DNA of 56,478 nucleotides from Candidatus Fredericiella danica (GTDB lineage Bacteria; Chloroflexota; Anaerolineae; Caldilineales; Caldilineaceae): the NCBI GenBank assembly GCA_016713335.1, contig JADJPH010000046.1, positions 1-56,478 of the forward strand, written 5' to 3'. Under the pieces are notes generated by a model that was not told the DNA's origin, ran no database searches, and saw nothing but the letters and a program-made list of their open reading frames with translations. The position numbers were made by a program, and so were the translations under genes. How positions within the stretch are numbered: the stretch's first letter is position 1; every line of letters starts with the position of its first letter. Positions 8,925 to 18,161 of the stretch are shown in pieces.

Positions 8925-10037
8925 ATGAAACGCACCCTCTGGAAGGGAAATGAAGCCCTGGCGGAAGCGGCGGTCCGCGCCGGCGTCGAAGCCTTCTTTG
9001 GCTATCCTATCACCCCCCAAACCGAATTATTGGAGTACATGGCGCACCGCCTGCCGCCATTGGGGCGCACCTTTATCCAGGCGGAGAGTGAGATTGCAGC
9101 CATCAATATGGTCTATGGCGCCGCCTGCGCCGGTGCGCGCGCCATGACGTCCTCCTCATCCCCTGGGATCAGCCTGATGCAGGAGGGGTTGAGCTATATC
9201 GCGGGCAGTGAAGTGCCTGCGGTCGTCATCGACATCATGCGCGGTGGACCAGGTCTGGGCAACATCCAGCCAAGCCAGAGTGATTATTTCCAGGTGACGC
9301 GCTCTGCCGGTCATGGCGACTACCACCCGCTCGTGCTGGCGCCTTCGACCATCCAAGAAGCCATTGACTTAACCTATGCCAGCTTCGGCCTCGCCTTCCA
9401 CTATCGCCACATCGTGGTCATTGCCGCCGATGGCACCCTGGGCCAGATGATGGAGCCGGTGCAGATGCCGCCAATGCGAGAGCCTTCGGCGCAGCGCCCA
9501 CCCTGGGCCATCGGCGAAACGACGCCTCACGAACCGCGCGTGATTACCTCGCTGCACCTTTCGGCTGAGCATCTCGAAGCGCACAACATCCGGCTGCAAG
9601 CAAAACTGGCGCGGATCGCCGCGGCAGAGATTCGCTATGAGGCATACGATGCAGAAGACGCTGAGCTATTGATCGTTGCGTTTGGCACGGTTGCCCGGAT
9701 CGCACGCACCGTGGTGCGCCACGCCCGCGCAGAAGGGCGACGCGTTGGGCTGTTTCGCCCGATTTCACTCTGGCCGTTTCCGGCTCGAACGCTTGCGGCA
9801 CATGCGGCAAACGCGCGCGCCATTCTGGTGGTCGAAATGAACGCAGGGCAGATGCTGGAGGATGTTCGCCTCGCGCTTGGGGACAAGTTGCCCGTGGAAT
9901 TCATGGGGAAAATGGGCGGCGTCATCCCCTTGCCAGATGAAATCCTCGATGAAGTGCGCCGCATGACCGCGGCCAGGACAGAACACGTCCACACCGCCCC
10001 CACGCTAGATTACGCCTCCAGGGAAGGAAGGTCATAA
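8925..10037 (+). CDS. vorB: 2-oxoacid:ferredoxin oxidoreductase alpha subunit (VorB/KorA-like)
   Basis: The alpha subunit carries the pyrimidine-binding and transketolase-like domains of an enzyme that oxidatively decarboxylates 2-oxoacids to acyl-CoA with ferredoxin as acceptor. The 370-residue protein begins MKRTLWKGNEALAEAAVRAG, followed by GYPITPQTELLEYM and AESEIAAINMVYGAACAGAR, which are hallmark segments. MTSSSSPGISLMQEGLSYIAG and RGGPGLGNIQPSQSDYFQ also match VorB-type subunits of 3-methyl-2-oxobutanoate (branched-chain) oxidoreductases. 2-Oxoglutarate (KOR) remains possible because the two families are close. No frameshift. It is followed immediately (TAATG overlap) by the beta subunit. 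Confidence 0.9.
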   Translation: MKRTLWKGNEALAEAAVRAGVEAFFGYPITPQTELLEYMAHRLPPLGRTFIQAESEIAAINMVYGAACAGARAMTSSSSPGISLMQEGLSYIAGSEVPAVVIDIMRGGPGLGNIQPSQSDYFQVTRSAGHGDYHPLVLAPSTIQEAIDLTYASFGLAFHYRHIVVIAADGTLGQMMEPVQMPPMREPSAQRPPWAIGETTPHEPRVITSLHLSAEHLEAHNIRLQAKLARIAAAEIRYEAYDAEDAELLIVAFGTVARIARTVVRHARAEGRRVGLFRPISLWPFPARTLAAHAANARAILVVEMNAGQMLEDVRLALGDKLPVEFMGKMGGVIPLPDEILDEVRRMTAARTEHVHTAPTLDYASREGRS

Positions 10038-10852
10038 TGCTCCCTCACGTGCCGGCGCATGGCGCCAATGGTTTTCACGAACCGGCTGCACTGGAGTCAG
10101 CGATGGAACTCGTCTATGCGCGGCCGGAGACGCTGCGCGATGTTCCCACCCACTATTGTCCTGGCTGCACCCATGGCACCATCCACCGGCTGATCGCCGA
10201 AGTGGTCGATGAACTGGATATTCGCACCAGCACAATCTGCGTTGCACCCGTAGGATGCGCCGTATTTGCCTATCATTACTTCAACATGGACTGCTGCCAG
10301 GCGCCCCATGGCCGCGCACCGGCCATGGCGACAGGTCTCAAACGGGTTTTGCCGGATCACGTCATCTTCACTTATCAGGGCGACGGCGATCTGGCCTCGA
10401 TCGGTGGCAATGAGATCCTCCATGCAGCCGCACGGGGTGAGTTGGTCACAGTGATCTTTGTCAACAACGGTGTGTATGGCATGACCGGCGGACAGATGGC
10501 CCCAACCACATTGTCAGGCGCAGTGACCACGTCATCACCCTTTGGGCGAAACCCCCACGACCGAGGGTTTTCCGCTGCACCTGACGGAAATGCTGGCACT
10601 GTTGCCCGGCGTCGCGTATGCTGCGCGCCGGTCATTACACTACCCTGCCGAAGTGAAACGCACCAAGAAGGCGCTGCGCGCGCGTTCCTGGCGCAATTGC
10701 AGGGGCTTGGGCTCAGTATCCTCGAAATCCTTAGCACCTGCCCGACCAACTGGCATATGGATGCAAATCACGCACTCGATTATGTGCGCGACCAGATGGT
10801 CCCAGTTTATCCGCTCGGCGATTTCAAAGTCGCACCTGGCATTGACGACTGA
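10037..10852 (+). CDS. vorA: 2-oxoacid:ferredoxin oxidoreductase beta subunit (two compensating frameshifts)
   Basis: The beta subunit binds thiamine diphosphate. Visible motifs are HYCPGCTHGTIHRLIAEVV near residue 35, the GDGDLASIGGNE segment that starts the TPP fold, and VIFVNNGVYGMTGGQMAPTT, completing the GDG...NN motif. At about 10545 the frame shifts; the correct protein continues as TTEGFPLHLTEMLALLPGV, then returns to the first frame near 10680 at ARAFLAQLQGLGLSILEIL. Both ends are intact, so the gene is probably whole. Translation could alternatively start at the internal ATG at 10103 (MELVYARPE), which is closer to typical beta-subunit starts. The gamma subunit starts 12 bases downstream. 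Confidence 0.88.
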   Translation: MLPHVPAHGANGFHEPAALESAMELVYARPETLRDVPTHYCPGCTHGTIHRLIAEVVDELDIRTSTICVAPVGCAVFAYHYFNMDCCQAPHGRAPAMATGLKRVLPDHVIFTYQGDGDLASIGGNEILHAAARGELVTVIFVNNGVYGMTGGQMAPTTLSGAVTTSSPFGRNPHDRGFSAAPDGNAGTVARRRVCCAPVITLPCRSETHQEGAARAFLAQLQGLGLSILEILSTCPTNWHMDANHALDYVRDQMVPVYPLGDFKVAPGIDD

Positions 10853-10864
10853 CAAAGAGCGCAG

Positions 10865-11449
10865 ATGGAAACGTCTATCATCATCTCAGGATTTGGTGGG
10901 CAAGGCGCGCTCTTCGCCGGACAACTGCTTGCGCACGCCGCCCTGGATTCCGGCAAGGAGGTCACCTGGTTTCCATCGTATGGCCCCGAAATGCGCGGCG
11001 GCACCGCACACTGTACAGTGGTCATCGATGACGAACCGATCGGCGCCCCCATCGTGCGCCATCCTGATATCGTGCTCGCCCTGAATATGCCTTCAGCAGA
11101 CAAATACGAACCGCTGGTGGCGCCCGGCGGTCTCCTGATCGTTGACAGTGGCATGATGTCACGCCCACTACGCAGAAGCGATCTCCGTGCGTTCGCCATT
11201 CCTGCACACCAGATTGCACTCGAATGTGGCGATCGGCGGTTGGCCAACGTCTGCATGATCGGGGCGCTCCTGGCGTTCAGTGACATCTTGTCGCGCGACG
11301 CGATCATCGGCACCCTGCGCGCCGAGCTTCCTGCCCGGCACCAACACCTGCTCGATGCAAACTTTGCTGCACTGAATACTGGATACACCTGGGCTGCAAC
11401 TGAAACGAGTCGAGAAACGAATGAGCGGGTTGTGGCAAACGGCGGCTAG
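10865..11449 (+). CDS. vorC: 2-oxoacid:ferredoxin oxidoreductase gamma subunit
   Basis: The 194-residue gamma subunit starts METSIIISGFGGQGALFAGQLL, the glycine-rich motif that binds coenzyme A in this family. It continues with the conserved VTWFPSYGPEMRGGTAHC segment. It completes the four-subunit enzyme. The 3' end overlaps by four bases the stop of the gene on the opposite strand (11446-11976), so the two transcripts converge with no space for a dedicated terminator. No frameshift seen. Confidence 0.9.
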   Translation: METSIIISGFGGQGALFAGQLLAHAALDSGKEVTWFPSYGPEMRGGTAHCTVVIDDEPIGAPIVRHPDIVLALNMPSADKYEPLVAPGGLLIVDSGMMSRPLRRSDLRAFAIPAHQIALECGDRRLANVCMIGALLAFSDILSRDAIIGTLRAELPARHQHLLDANFAALNTGYTWAATETSRETNERVVANGG

Positions 11450-11976
11450 CGACCAAAGTTCATAGGGAACAGCGGCGCAACCTGAGCCCAGTTGTCGATC
11501 AGATAGACCACAATCAGTGCGATCGCAACTGCCAACAACAGCAAGAGTGCCGGCCAGCGCCGGCGAATACTCCGCTGCGCCGTCTGTGGTTCGGCGGGCA
11601 AATAAGCCCTGGCAGGTGTGACGGGTTCCAGCGCCGATGCAATGCGCACCACCGGCTCCTCACCTTCCTGCCCGCGATAGATCTGTACTTCACAGCCAAT
11701 CCAGTCGTCGTACGCCGGGCTGCCCGTGATTCGAATCATAGCTGCGATATTGGCCGCGCCCAGCACCAATGGTTTCGCTACCCCGATGAAGTGCAGGAGC
11801 GGCGCGACGTTCTCGACCCCCTGCCCCGAAACCGCACGGACGCGCGTACGCAGGGGTATTTCCGGCAGATCGGTTGTCTGCAACCGATAACGCATACCGA
11901 CAATATCAGGCGCCGGCGGCGCGCGATGACGCACTTCATTGGCCAAACGCTCGGATTGTGATGCTGCACGCGGCAT
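11446..11976 (-). CDS. Hypothetical protein with one C-terminal membrane helix
   Basis: I do not recognise this 176-residue protein. The first 140 residues are soluble and predicted beta-rich (RYRLQTTDLPEIPLRTRVRAV, AAMIRITGSPAYDDWIGCEV). They are followed by an arginine patch (RSIRRRW) and a single hydrophobic helix (ALLLLLAVAIALIVVYLI, about residues 143-161) with a short tail, suggesting a tail-anchored protein with its bulk in the cytoplasm. It begins six bases after the stop of the TlpA-like gene and is the last gene of the long minus-strand signalling block. Its link to redox or signalling is positional only. Confidence 0.6.
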   Translation of the reverse strand: MPRAASQSERLANEVRHRAPPAPDIVGMRYRLQTTDLPEIPLRTRVRAVSGQGVENVAPLLHFIGVAKPLVLGAANIAAMIRITGSPAYDDWIGCEVQIYRGQEGEEPVVRIASALEPVTPARAYLPAEPQTAQRSIRRRWPALLLLLAVAIALIVVYLIDNWAQVAPLFPMNFGR

Positions 11977-11982
11977 ACCGGC

Positions 11983-12591
11983 CTACCGGATCTCGGCCAG
12001 CCGCGCACTCAGCGTCTGCGGCGTCATGGCGCCAGTGTACACTGAGGCAATGTTGCCATCACGGTCGATGAAAACGGTGGTTGGCAGGGCGCGCACCTCG
12101 TAAAGATCCTGGAGCTTTCCTTCGGGATCCATCACCACGGGCATCGACATTTCATATTCTTCGGCAAAAGGGTTCACCAGACTGACTGTCTCTTCTGCAT
12201 TCACGGCCAGAACCACGAGATCCGGATCCTTGGCAGCCTTAACCAATTCAGGCATTTCCATGCGGCAGGGTGGGCACCAGGTCGCCCAGAAATTCACGGC
12301 AACCGGCCGCCCGCGGAGGTCGGCCAGACTGGTAAAACGACCGTCAGGCCAAACCATTGTGAAGTCAGGCGCAGCCTGCCCCGGCTGCAGCCCGGCGTTT
12401 GATGCACCATCACCGATAATCACGCCCTCTGGAAAACCCCGACCGGCGCCACCCGGCATCTGTTCGATCGCCATGCGCCGCCCGTCATCGAGATTCGTGT
12501 CGGCTGTGCCGCCGCCGCACGCAACCGCCAGCAGCATGACGAAACCCACGACCAACAAGCGTACGCCCCAATTCTGAAATGCATTGCTCAT
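11983..12591 (-). CDS. TlpA/ResA-like thiol-disulfide oxidoreductase lipoprotein
   Basis: This is a 202-residue thioredoxin-fold protein of the AhpC/TSA-redoxin group. The N-terminus is a lipoprotein signal (FVMLLAVACGGG, cysteine about residue 25), placing the domain outside the membrane. The domain starts GQAAPDFTMVWPDGRFTSL and carries the active-site WATWCPPCRMEMPEL near residue 110, followed by VVLAVNAEE and the cis-proline segment VRALPTTVFIDRDG. Such proteins reduce disulfides, for example during cytochrome c maturation, but no cytochrome gene is adjacent. It follows a receiver/histidine kinase gene by 12 bases and precedes a small membrane protein by six bases in the same operon. Confidence 0.9.
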   Translation of the reverse strand: MSNAFQNWGVRLLVVGFVMLLAVACGGGTADTNLDDGRRMAIEQMPGGAGRGFPEGVIIGDGASNAGLQPGQAAPDFTMVWPDGRFTSLADLRGRPVAVNFWATWCPPCRMEMPELVKAAKDPDLVVLAVNAEETVSLVNPFAEEYEMSMPVVMDPEGKLQDLYEVRALPTTVFIDRDGNIASVYTGAMTPQTLSARLAEIR

Positions 12592-12603
12592 ATATTGATT
12601 GCC

Positions 12604-14112
12604 CTAACGAACTTCCTCAGCGAGCATCGCCTCGTAGGCGTCAGGAGGTGGTGCAAACGGCACCAACAGGTCAACGACGAGACCAGGCTGCTCCTCGCGA
12701 TTCCTCAGCCGGATGTTGCCGCCTGCCTGCCAGAGCAGACTTGCCACCATCGGTAGCCCAAGCCCCATGCCGGGAGACTCGCCCGTAAATCGCTTTTCTC
12801 CCTGAATATAGGGGCTGAGTGCCCACGCAATCTGCTCCGGCGAAAGATGAACGCCGTCGTCGATCACTTCGATGCGCAATCCCTGCTCGTCTCCCCGGAA
12901 CACCACGTGAACCTGCGGCGTGTGCGCCGGATGGTGCTTGTACGAGTTTTCAATCAACTCACGAAAAACCATTTCGATGGTTGCACCGGACAGCGAAGCT
13001 TTCACATCCGCAAGTTCATGCGGATAGTCGATCTGAAGCGCGACATCAAGCTCCGCCGCGATAGTGCTTACCTGGATGCACAAATGAGCCACGGTCAGAT
13101 AATCGCCGGGCGCCGCGATCGTTGGCGCGCGCACGAAGCGAAAGATTGCCTCAACCTCGTTACGCAATCGTTCAGCGCCCGCATGCGCGTCTTCAATGAG
13201 CAGCGCGCCCTCTGCCGGCTCGACCTTCACCAGACCAGAGGCGAGGAATTCCATGCTACCGCAAAGCGCAACCAAGGGCGTCCGGAGTTTGTGCATGATC
13301 GCGGACTGAAATTCGCGCATATCCTGAAAGGTGCTCAGCGCAGCGGTCACATCCCGCAAGGAGACGACTCTGCCTGAGGCGGGTGACAACTCAGCGTCGG
13401 TGCTCTCTGCCTGAAGCCAGAACGCGCGTGAAAACGGTGTTTCAGGCCGCACAAAATAGCATGAAAGCGGCGCTGTCGGTGTTTCCAACCACCGGCGCCA
13501 TGCATCTTCCGGGACGCAGCGATAATACGCGGTCACCGTCTTCGCAAACTCACGGCCGCGATCGTTTGGTGGCAGATTGAGAAAGGTTTGCGCCGTCGAG
13601 TTTGCATACTGGATCAGACCGTGCTGATCGACAATCACGTACCCTTCAGCCGCACGCTCAACCATCCATTCAAACCGGCGCCGTTCGGACAGCAGACGCC
13701 GGAAGCGATTGAATCGTGTGATGCTGCGCAACCTGATTTCCAGTTCAGTGCTATCAAAAGGCTTCGAGAGGAAATCATCGGCGCCGACATCCAGGCCCGC
13801 CAATCGGGAGGCACGGTCATCAAGCGCCGAGATCATGATCACGGGCACATCCGACAAGCGCGCATCGGCACGTATCCGCCGGCAGACTTCGTAGCCATCC
13901 ATCTCCGGCATCTTGACATCGAGCAGGATCACATCGGGCTGAATAGCGAAGGCCTTTGTCAACCCTTCACTCCCAGTTGCCGCCTGCTCAATTTGATAGC
14001 CGAACGGATAGAGCAGCGCAAACAGTGTCTCGCGTGCCAACAGCTCGTCGTCAATGATCAACACCACAAGACTACGGTCAGGGGCGTTTGCGGTTTGTGC
14101 CTGATTCTTCAT
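12604..14112 (-). CDS. Response regulator receiver-PAS-histidine kinase
   Basis: This 502-residue signalling protein has an N-terminal receiver domain (phosphoacceptor Asp65 in VILLDVKMPEMDGYE, Lys117 in FLSKPF). A PAS-like sensor follows at about 145-260 (VDQHGLIQYANSTAQTFLNL). Next is a histidine-kinase dimerisation helix with MHKLRTPLVALCGSMEFL, and an HATPase domain with IEMVFRELIENSYKHHP and GMGLGLPMVASLL. It may take phosphate from the upstream hybrid kinase and relay it onward. Its ATG overlaps the upstream kinase stop codon by four bases (ATGA), implying translational coupling. No DNA-binding output domain is present. Cytoplasmic; no membrane helix. Confidence 0.9.
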   Translation of the reverse strand: MKNQAQTANAPDRSLVVLIIDDELLARETLFALLYPFGYQIEQAATGSEGLTKAFAIQPDVILLDVKMPEMDGYEVCRRIRADARLSDVPVIMISALDDRASRLAGLDVGADDFLSKPFDSTELEIRLRSITRFNRFRRLLSERRRFEWMVERAAEGYVIVDQHGLIQYANSTAQTFLNLPPNDRGREFAKTVTAYYRCVPEDAWRRWLETPTAPLSCYFVRPETPFSRAFWLQAESTDAELSPASGRVVSLRDVTAALSTFQDMREFQSAIMHKLRTPLVALCGSMEFLASGLVKVEPAEGALLIEDAHAGAERLRNEVEAIFRFVRAPTIAAPGDYLTVAHLCIQVSTIAAELDVALQIDYPHELADVKASLSGATIEMVFRELIENSYKHHPAHTPQVHVVFRGDEQGLRIEVIDDGVHLSPEQIAWALSPYIQGEKRFTGESPGMGLGLPMVASLLWQAGGNIRLRNREEQPGLVVDLLVPFAPPPDAYEAMLAEEVR

Positions 14113-17100
14113 GGTAGGTATTGGCGAACCACGCGCATAAGATGGGCAAGATCAACCGGTTTTCCAATTGTATCACTGGCGCCGGCGCCAAGACATCGTT
14201 CACGGTCGCCAGCAACAGAAATCGCGATCATTGCCACGATCGGTGTACGCGCCACCATCGGGTCATTGTCATGCCGGATTCTATGAATCGTCTCAATGCC
14301 GTCGTGCCCACTCATTTGCATATCAATGAGGATGACATCCGGCCCCATGCGCCTTGCCTTTGTCACGATTTCCGGCGGCTGTGCGGCAACGGCAACAAGA
14401 ATCCCGGCAGCATGGAGATAGCTACCGATGCTCGATGTGCTGTTAATGGCATCTTCGACCAACAACACCGACGGCGTGCGCGCGAAGCGTGATTCAGTGC
14501 CTGATGCAGGTCGCTGTCCTGCAAATGCGGGTGGTGACAGAGGCGCTCCCAGTTGCGAAGGCAACGTAACGATAAACCGGCTACCGGCGCCGGGTTTGCT
14601 TTCGACCTGAACTGTTCCGCCATGCAGTTCGGTTAGGCGTCGCACCAGCGCCAGGCCCAGCCCTGTTCCGCCATATTGGCGCCCAAGCCCAGCATCAAGT
14701 TGCATAAAAGGTTGGAACAATGCCGTCTGCCGATCAGCCGGGATCCCAATTCCCGTGTCCCAAACCACAAAGCGGACTCGCTGTTTCTCTGTATCCATCG
14801 AAACTTCAAGGCCTACCCTGCCGCCCGCCGGGGTAAATTTGACCGCATTGCTCAGCAAGTTCACCAGGATCTGTTTGACCCGCTGCACATCCGCTTTCAT
14901 GCGCAGATCCTCGGGTTCGACGCGTAACTCAATTTCCTGCTGCTTCTTGATCGCCAACTGACGAACCATGCGTACGCTTGCTCGGCAAACATCCATCACC
15001 GCAAGTGGTTCGCTCCTGAGATCGATTTTGCCGGCTTCGACCTTCGAAAGGTCGAGAATGTCATTGATCAGGTTCAGAAGATGACGACCGCTTTCATCAA
15101 TCAATCGCAACGTTCGTTCTTGACGCTCATTCATTACGCCATAGACACCGCCACTTAAGCCCTCTGTGAGCCCCAGAATCCCGGTGAGAGGCGTGCGCAA
15201 CTCGTGGCTCATATTGGCCAGAAACTCATCTTTCAGTTTTGAAGCTCTGGCCAATTCCAGGTTCGCAACCACTATCTCTTGTGACCGATGCAAAAGTGAC
15301 TCTTCCGCGCGTTTGCGAGTCGAAATATCGCGCGACGAAAGCACGATGCCGATCGGGTTGCGCGTCTCCGGGTCGCGCACCAGCTTCGAAATCGTTTCCA
15401 GCCAAACATAGTGCCCAGCCAGATGTTTCACCCGCAATTCGGTGCGGGTTGTGTCACTGCCGTCGACCGGTAACGCAAACACCTGCTCATACTTTGTGCG
15501 GTCGTCAGGATGGATGTTCAGCCACGCAAGCCCGCGAATCAGTTCGTCCGGATCATACTCCAGGACGGTTTTTACTGCCGGGGTAATACTTACCAATCTA
15601 CGCTGCATCGAATAGCGCGCAATGATATCCGTCGTGTTGTCGGCAAGCAGGCGCAATTCCTCTTCCCGCTGGCGAACCATCTCCTCAACTTGCCTGCGTT
15701 CTGTCAGATCGGTGAGCACGGCAATGCCACCATCCAGAACGCCAAGCCGGTGCCGCGGTGTCGCTGCGATCAGGAGATAGCGGACTGCACCATTGCGCGC
15801 CTGGATCCGAATCTCGTAAGAACTCGCCTCACCGGCAGCACGCCGCAACATGTTGTTGCGCAGGATCGCTTCATCACCAGCGACCAGAAAGCGGCCCATC
15901 GGCTGACCCACGAGTTCTTCCGGCCGATAACCAAATAGGTTGGCCAGATAAGGATTGCAGTATTCAACGATGCCGAACTTATCATAGACAATGAGACCCT
16001 GCCCCATCGAGTCTGTGATTTGACGCATGAAGTCACGCTGCATTTGCAGCTCCGCTTCGGTCAGTTTGCGTTCAGCAATCTCAAGTTCCAACTCAGTTGT
16101 CCGTGCGAGGACGCGCTCTTCCAGTTGATCATTCAGACGGCGCGCTTCAATTTCGGCACGCCGACGTTCAGTAACATCCGTAGCCAAACCCGCAACCCAC
16201 CTGACCTTGCCATCCACACCCACTACGGGAAACGAGCGATCCCAGATCCATTTGACGGTGTCATCCCGCTTGACAATCCGATACTCGACCGACGTCTGCT
16301 CGCCAGCCAATTGACGTGCGAGAGCCGCCAGATAAACCGCCCGATCTGCCTCATAGACTGCGTCTAACCGCTGATCGACGGCGCCATAGGGATCACCGTT
16401 CTGATACCCCCAGATGGTGCGAAAAGCTGGGTTCGCATAAACGATCCGCCGGGTGTCGGCATCATACGTCCAGAACAATTCCGCAGTATTCTCTGCCAGT
16501 TGCCGAAATCGCTCCTCCATCTCGCCGAGCGCAAGCAGTGCCTTTCGCCGCAGCGTAATGTCGTGACCGACCGAAACGACCACCTGCAGCCAGGGGTGAT
16601 CGAGATAATTGCTTACCTTGTTTTCGAACCAGCGATAATCACCGTTGCGATGGCGCACACGGTATTCAAAACGCCGCGACTCTCCCGGTAGCGACCAAAG
16701 CTCGAGCAGCCCGCCTTCAAGCGCAGGATAATCCTCAGGATGCACAATGGCAGCGAGCGGCGTGTTTCGGATCTCATCCGGCGTATAGCCGAGGATGGTC
16801 GTGACCAGTGGGCTAACATAATGAATGACACCATCAGCCGACGAGAGGCTCACAATGTCAAGCCCGTTGTCCAGGATCGCCGTCAAGGTTGCTTTGCGGC
16901 GTAGCATCTCCTCTTCCACCTGACGCTGTCCGGTTACGTTGCGCACAAAGCCAGCCCAGTAGGGCGGCTCATGATCCACGTCCCCAAATACCCGGCCGCC
17001 GATCGCAACCCGACTCAGTGTCCCATCCTGCAGCCGAATTGCCAACTCTGTGCTAAATTCACCACCGTCCGCTGCGCACGCCACAAGCTGCGTCTTCACA

Positions 17101-17297
17101 GCTTCAATCTGTGTGCGATCGGATTGATCCAGGACAGACAATAGTGCAGCCGGCGCATAATCAATCTGCAATCCCAGGATGTCGACAAGACCACCGGCCG
17201 GCGCGTCATTGGCGCCTAGTAGCGACCTACGCCAGATGGCTGTCCCCGTTTGCTCCAGCACATACCAGAAATTTTCGGCGGCGATTGAACTGATCAT
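14109..17297 (-). CDS. Multi-PAS hybrid sensor histidine kinase
   Basis: This 1062-residue soluble hybrid kinase has a PAS-like N-terminus (1-125) and four clear PAS/PAC units at roughly 137-250, 262-380, 420-540 and 545-665. A coiled linker follows. The HisKA domain has the autophosphorylated His698 in FLANMSHELRTPLTGILG, and the HATPase domain spans about 800-913 (LSNAVKFTP, WDTGIGIP, GGTGLGLALVRRLTELHGG). A C-terminal receiver has Asp992 in VILIDMQMSGHDGIE. With no membrane helices it should sense cytoplasmic cues such as redox, ligand or light; no haem or flavin cysteine motif was recognised. It overlaps the upstream DHOD-like gene and the downstream receiver kinase by four bases each. 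Confidence 0.93.
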   Translation of the reverse strand: MISSIAAENFWYVLEQTGTAIWRRSLLGANDAPAGGLVDILGLQIDYAPAALLSVLDQSDRTQIEAVKTQLVACAADGGEFSTELAIRLQDGTLSRVAIGGRVFGDVDHEPPYWAGFVRNVTGQRQVEEEMLRRKATLTAILDNGLDIVSLSSADGVIHYVSPLVTTILGYTPDEIRNTPLAAIVHPEDYPALEGGLLELWSLPGESRRFEYRVRHRNGDYRWFENKVSNYLDHPWLQVVVSVGHDITLRRKALLALGEMEERFRQLAENTAELFWTYDADTRRIVYANPAFRTIWGYQNGDPYGAVDQRLDAVYEADRAVYLAALARQLAGEQTSVEYRIVKRDDTVKWIWDRSFPVVGVDGKVRWVAGLATDVTERRRAEIEARRLNDQLEERVLARTTELELEIAERKLTEAELQMQRDFMRQITDSMGQGLIVYDKFGIVEYCNPYLANLFGYRPEELVGQPMGRFLVAGDEAILRNNMLRRAAGEASSYEIRIQARNGAVRYLLIAATPRHRLGVLDGGIAVLTDLTERRQVEEMVRQREEELRLLADNTTDIIARYSMQRRLVSITPAVKTVLEYDPDELIRGLAWLNIHPDDRTKYEQVFALPVDGSDTTRTELRVKHLAGHYVWLETISKLVRDPETRNPIGIVLSSRDISTRKRAEESLLHRSQEIVVANLELARASKLKDEFLANMSHELRTPLTGILGLTEGLSGGVYGVMNERQERTLRLIDESGRHLLNLINDILDLSKVEAGKIDLRSEPLAVMDVCRASVRMVRQLAIKKQQEIELRVEPEDLRMKADVQRVKQILVNLLSNAVKFTPAGGRVGLEVSMDTEKQRVRFVVWDTGIGIPADRQTALFQPFMQLDAGLGRQYGGTGLGLALVRRLTELHGGTVQVESKPGAGSRFIVTLPSQLGAPLSPPAFAGQRPASGTESRFARTPSVLLVEDAINSTSSIGSYLHAAGILVAVAAQPPEIVTKARRMGPDVILIDMQMSGHDGIETIHRIRHDNDPMVARTPIVAMIAISVAGDRERCLGAGASDTIGKPVDLAHLMRVVRQYLP

Positions 17298-18124
17298 GCG
17301 TTCATGCTCTGTAGCTCTGAGTACAATTGCTGAGGTAGGGCTGGCTCCACCCAGATCGCACTGTCGATCTGAACAGCGCTTGCGCCGGCCGACAATGCCT
17401 GCCGCACCTGACTTACGGTATGTATTCCACCGGATGCAATCAAGACCGCCGGCAACTCCAAGGCTGCAACCCGGATGAATTCTGCCATCATCGGGGCGAA
17501 AGCGCCCGGTCCAAAGAGCGCGCCGCGGATCGAGGTGCTGCCACCGTCCTCAAGAAAGCGCACGGCAGCGCCAACGGCCGCCTGACCAAGCACAAGCCCG
17601 GCGGCGCCGGCCTCAACCGCAGCACGTGCCAGGTCGCACGCGCCAGGCAACGGCAGTTTTGCCCATACTGGCAACTCGGTGCTCGCGACACACGCCCGCA
17701 CCAGGGCAGCGACAAGCGCAGCATCCGCGTCCGCCGGCAGCAGCAACTCGAATCCGCTGATCCCAGCCGCGTCGCGCAGACGAGTCGTCGTGCGCACCAG
17801 ATGCCTGGGCTGCGCATCGGCCAATTGCACGACAACCGGCACACCAATCCGCTGCCAGTGACGTGGATATCTTTGCATCACAGCACCAACACCGCGGTTT
17901 TGAAGCGTAACGTTGAGAACGGCGCCGCCATTGCAGTGAGCCAGCCGCGGCGGATCCGCCCCGCCGTTGCTATTTGCGGATACAGGCCCAACCACCGCCG
18001 CACCCACACAGGACAAGTCGAGACCTTTTGGGATGGCGTCACCAATCCCAATGGCGCCCGCCCCCAAGATCAGAGGGCTTGTCACCGATAGTCCAGTCTT
18101 GTGTTGAAACGCTAACTCGATCAT
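17294..18124 (-). CDS. Dihydroorotate dehydrogenase-like flavoprotein lacking the catalytic loop
   Basis: This is a 276-residue protein with the class 1 DHOD barrel pattern: SPLILGAGAIGIGD at the start, NVTLQNRGVGAVMQRYP, VPVVVQLADAQP, VWAKLPLPG, and the FMN-phosphate region VLIASGGIHTVSQVRQALSAGASAVQID. The strand that in DHOD carries the Asn-x-Ser-Cys-Pro-Asn motif reads GFELLLPADADAAL here, so the catalytic Cys/Ser and orotate-binding asparagines are missing. It is therefore unlikely to be the pyrimidine enzyme and may be a flavin-binding sensor or a diverged oxidoreductase. It sits between Ser/Thr kinases and a hybrid histidine kinase whose start overlaps its stop (ATGA). Confidence 0.72.
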   Translation of the reverse strand: MIELAFQHKTGLSVTSPLILGAGAIGIGDAIPKGLDLSCVGAAVVGPVSANSNGGADPPRLAHCNGGAVLNVTLQNRGVGAVMQRYPRHWQRIGVPVVVQLADAQPRHLVRTTTRLRDAAGISGFELLLPADADAALVAALVRACVASTELPVWAKLPLPGACDLARAAVEAGAAGLVLGQAAVGAAVRFLEDGGSTSIRGALFGPGAFAPMMAEFIRVAALELPAVLIASGGIHTVSQVRQALSAGASAVQIDSAIWVEPALPQQLYSELQSMNA

Positions 18125-18161
18125 GATGTTGGGACCGGCGCCGGCTTGGGCGACTACCTTC

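Noticed and set aside
14121..17100. Long plus-strand open frames opposite the two histidine kinase genes
   Set aside because: They are antisense shadows in GC-rich coding DNA, with no family motifs and with His/Arg/Pro-rich composition.
17294..18124. Annotation as pyrD (dihydroorotate dehydrogenase)
   Set aside because: The catalytic Asn-x-Ser-Cys-Pro-Asn segment is missing and there is no pyrimidine gene nearby.
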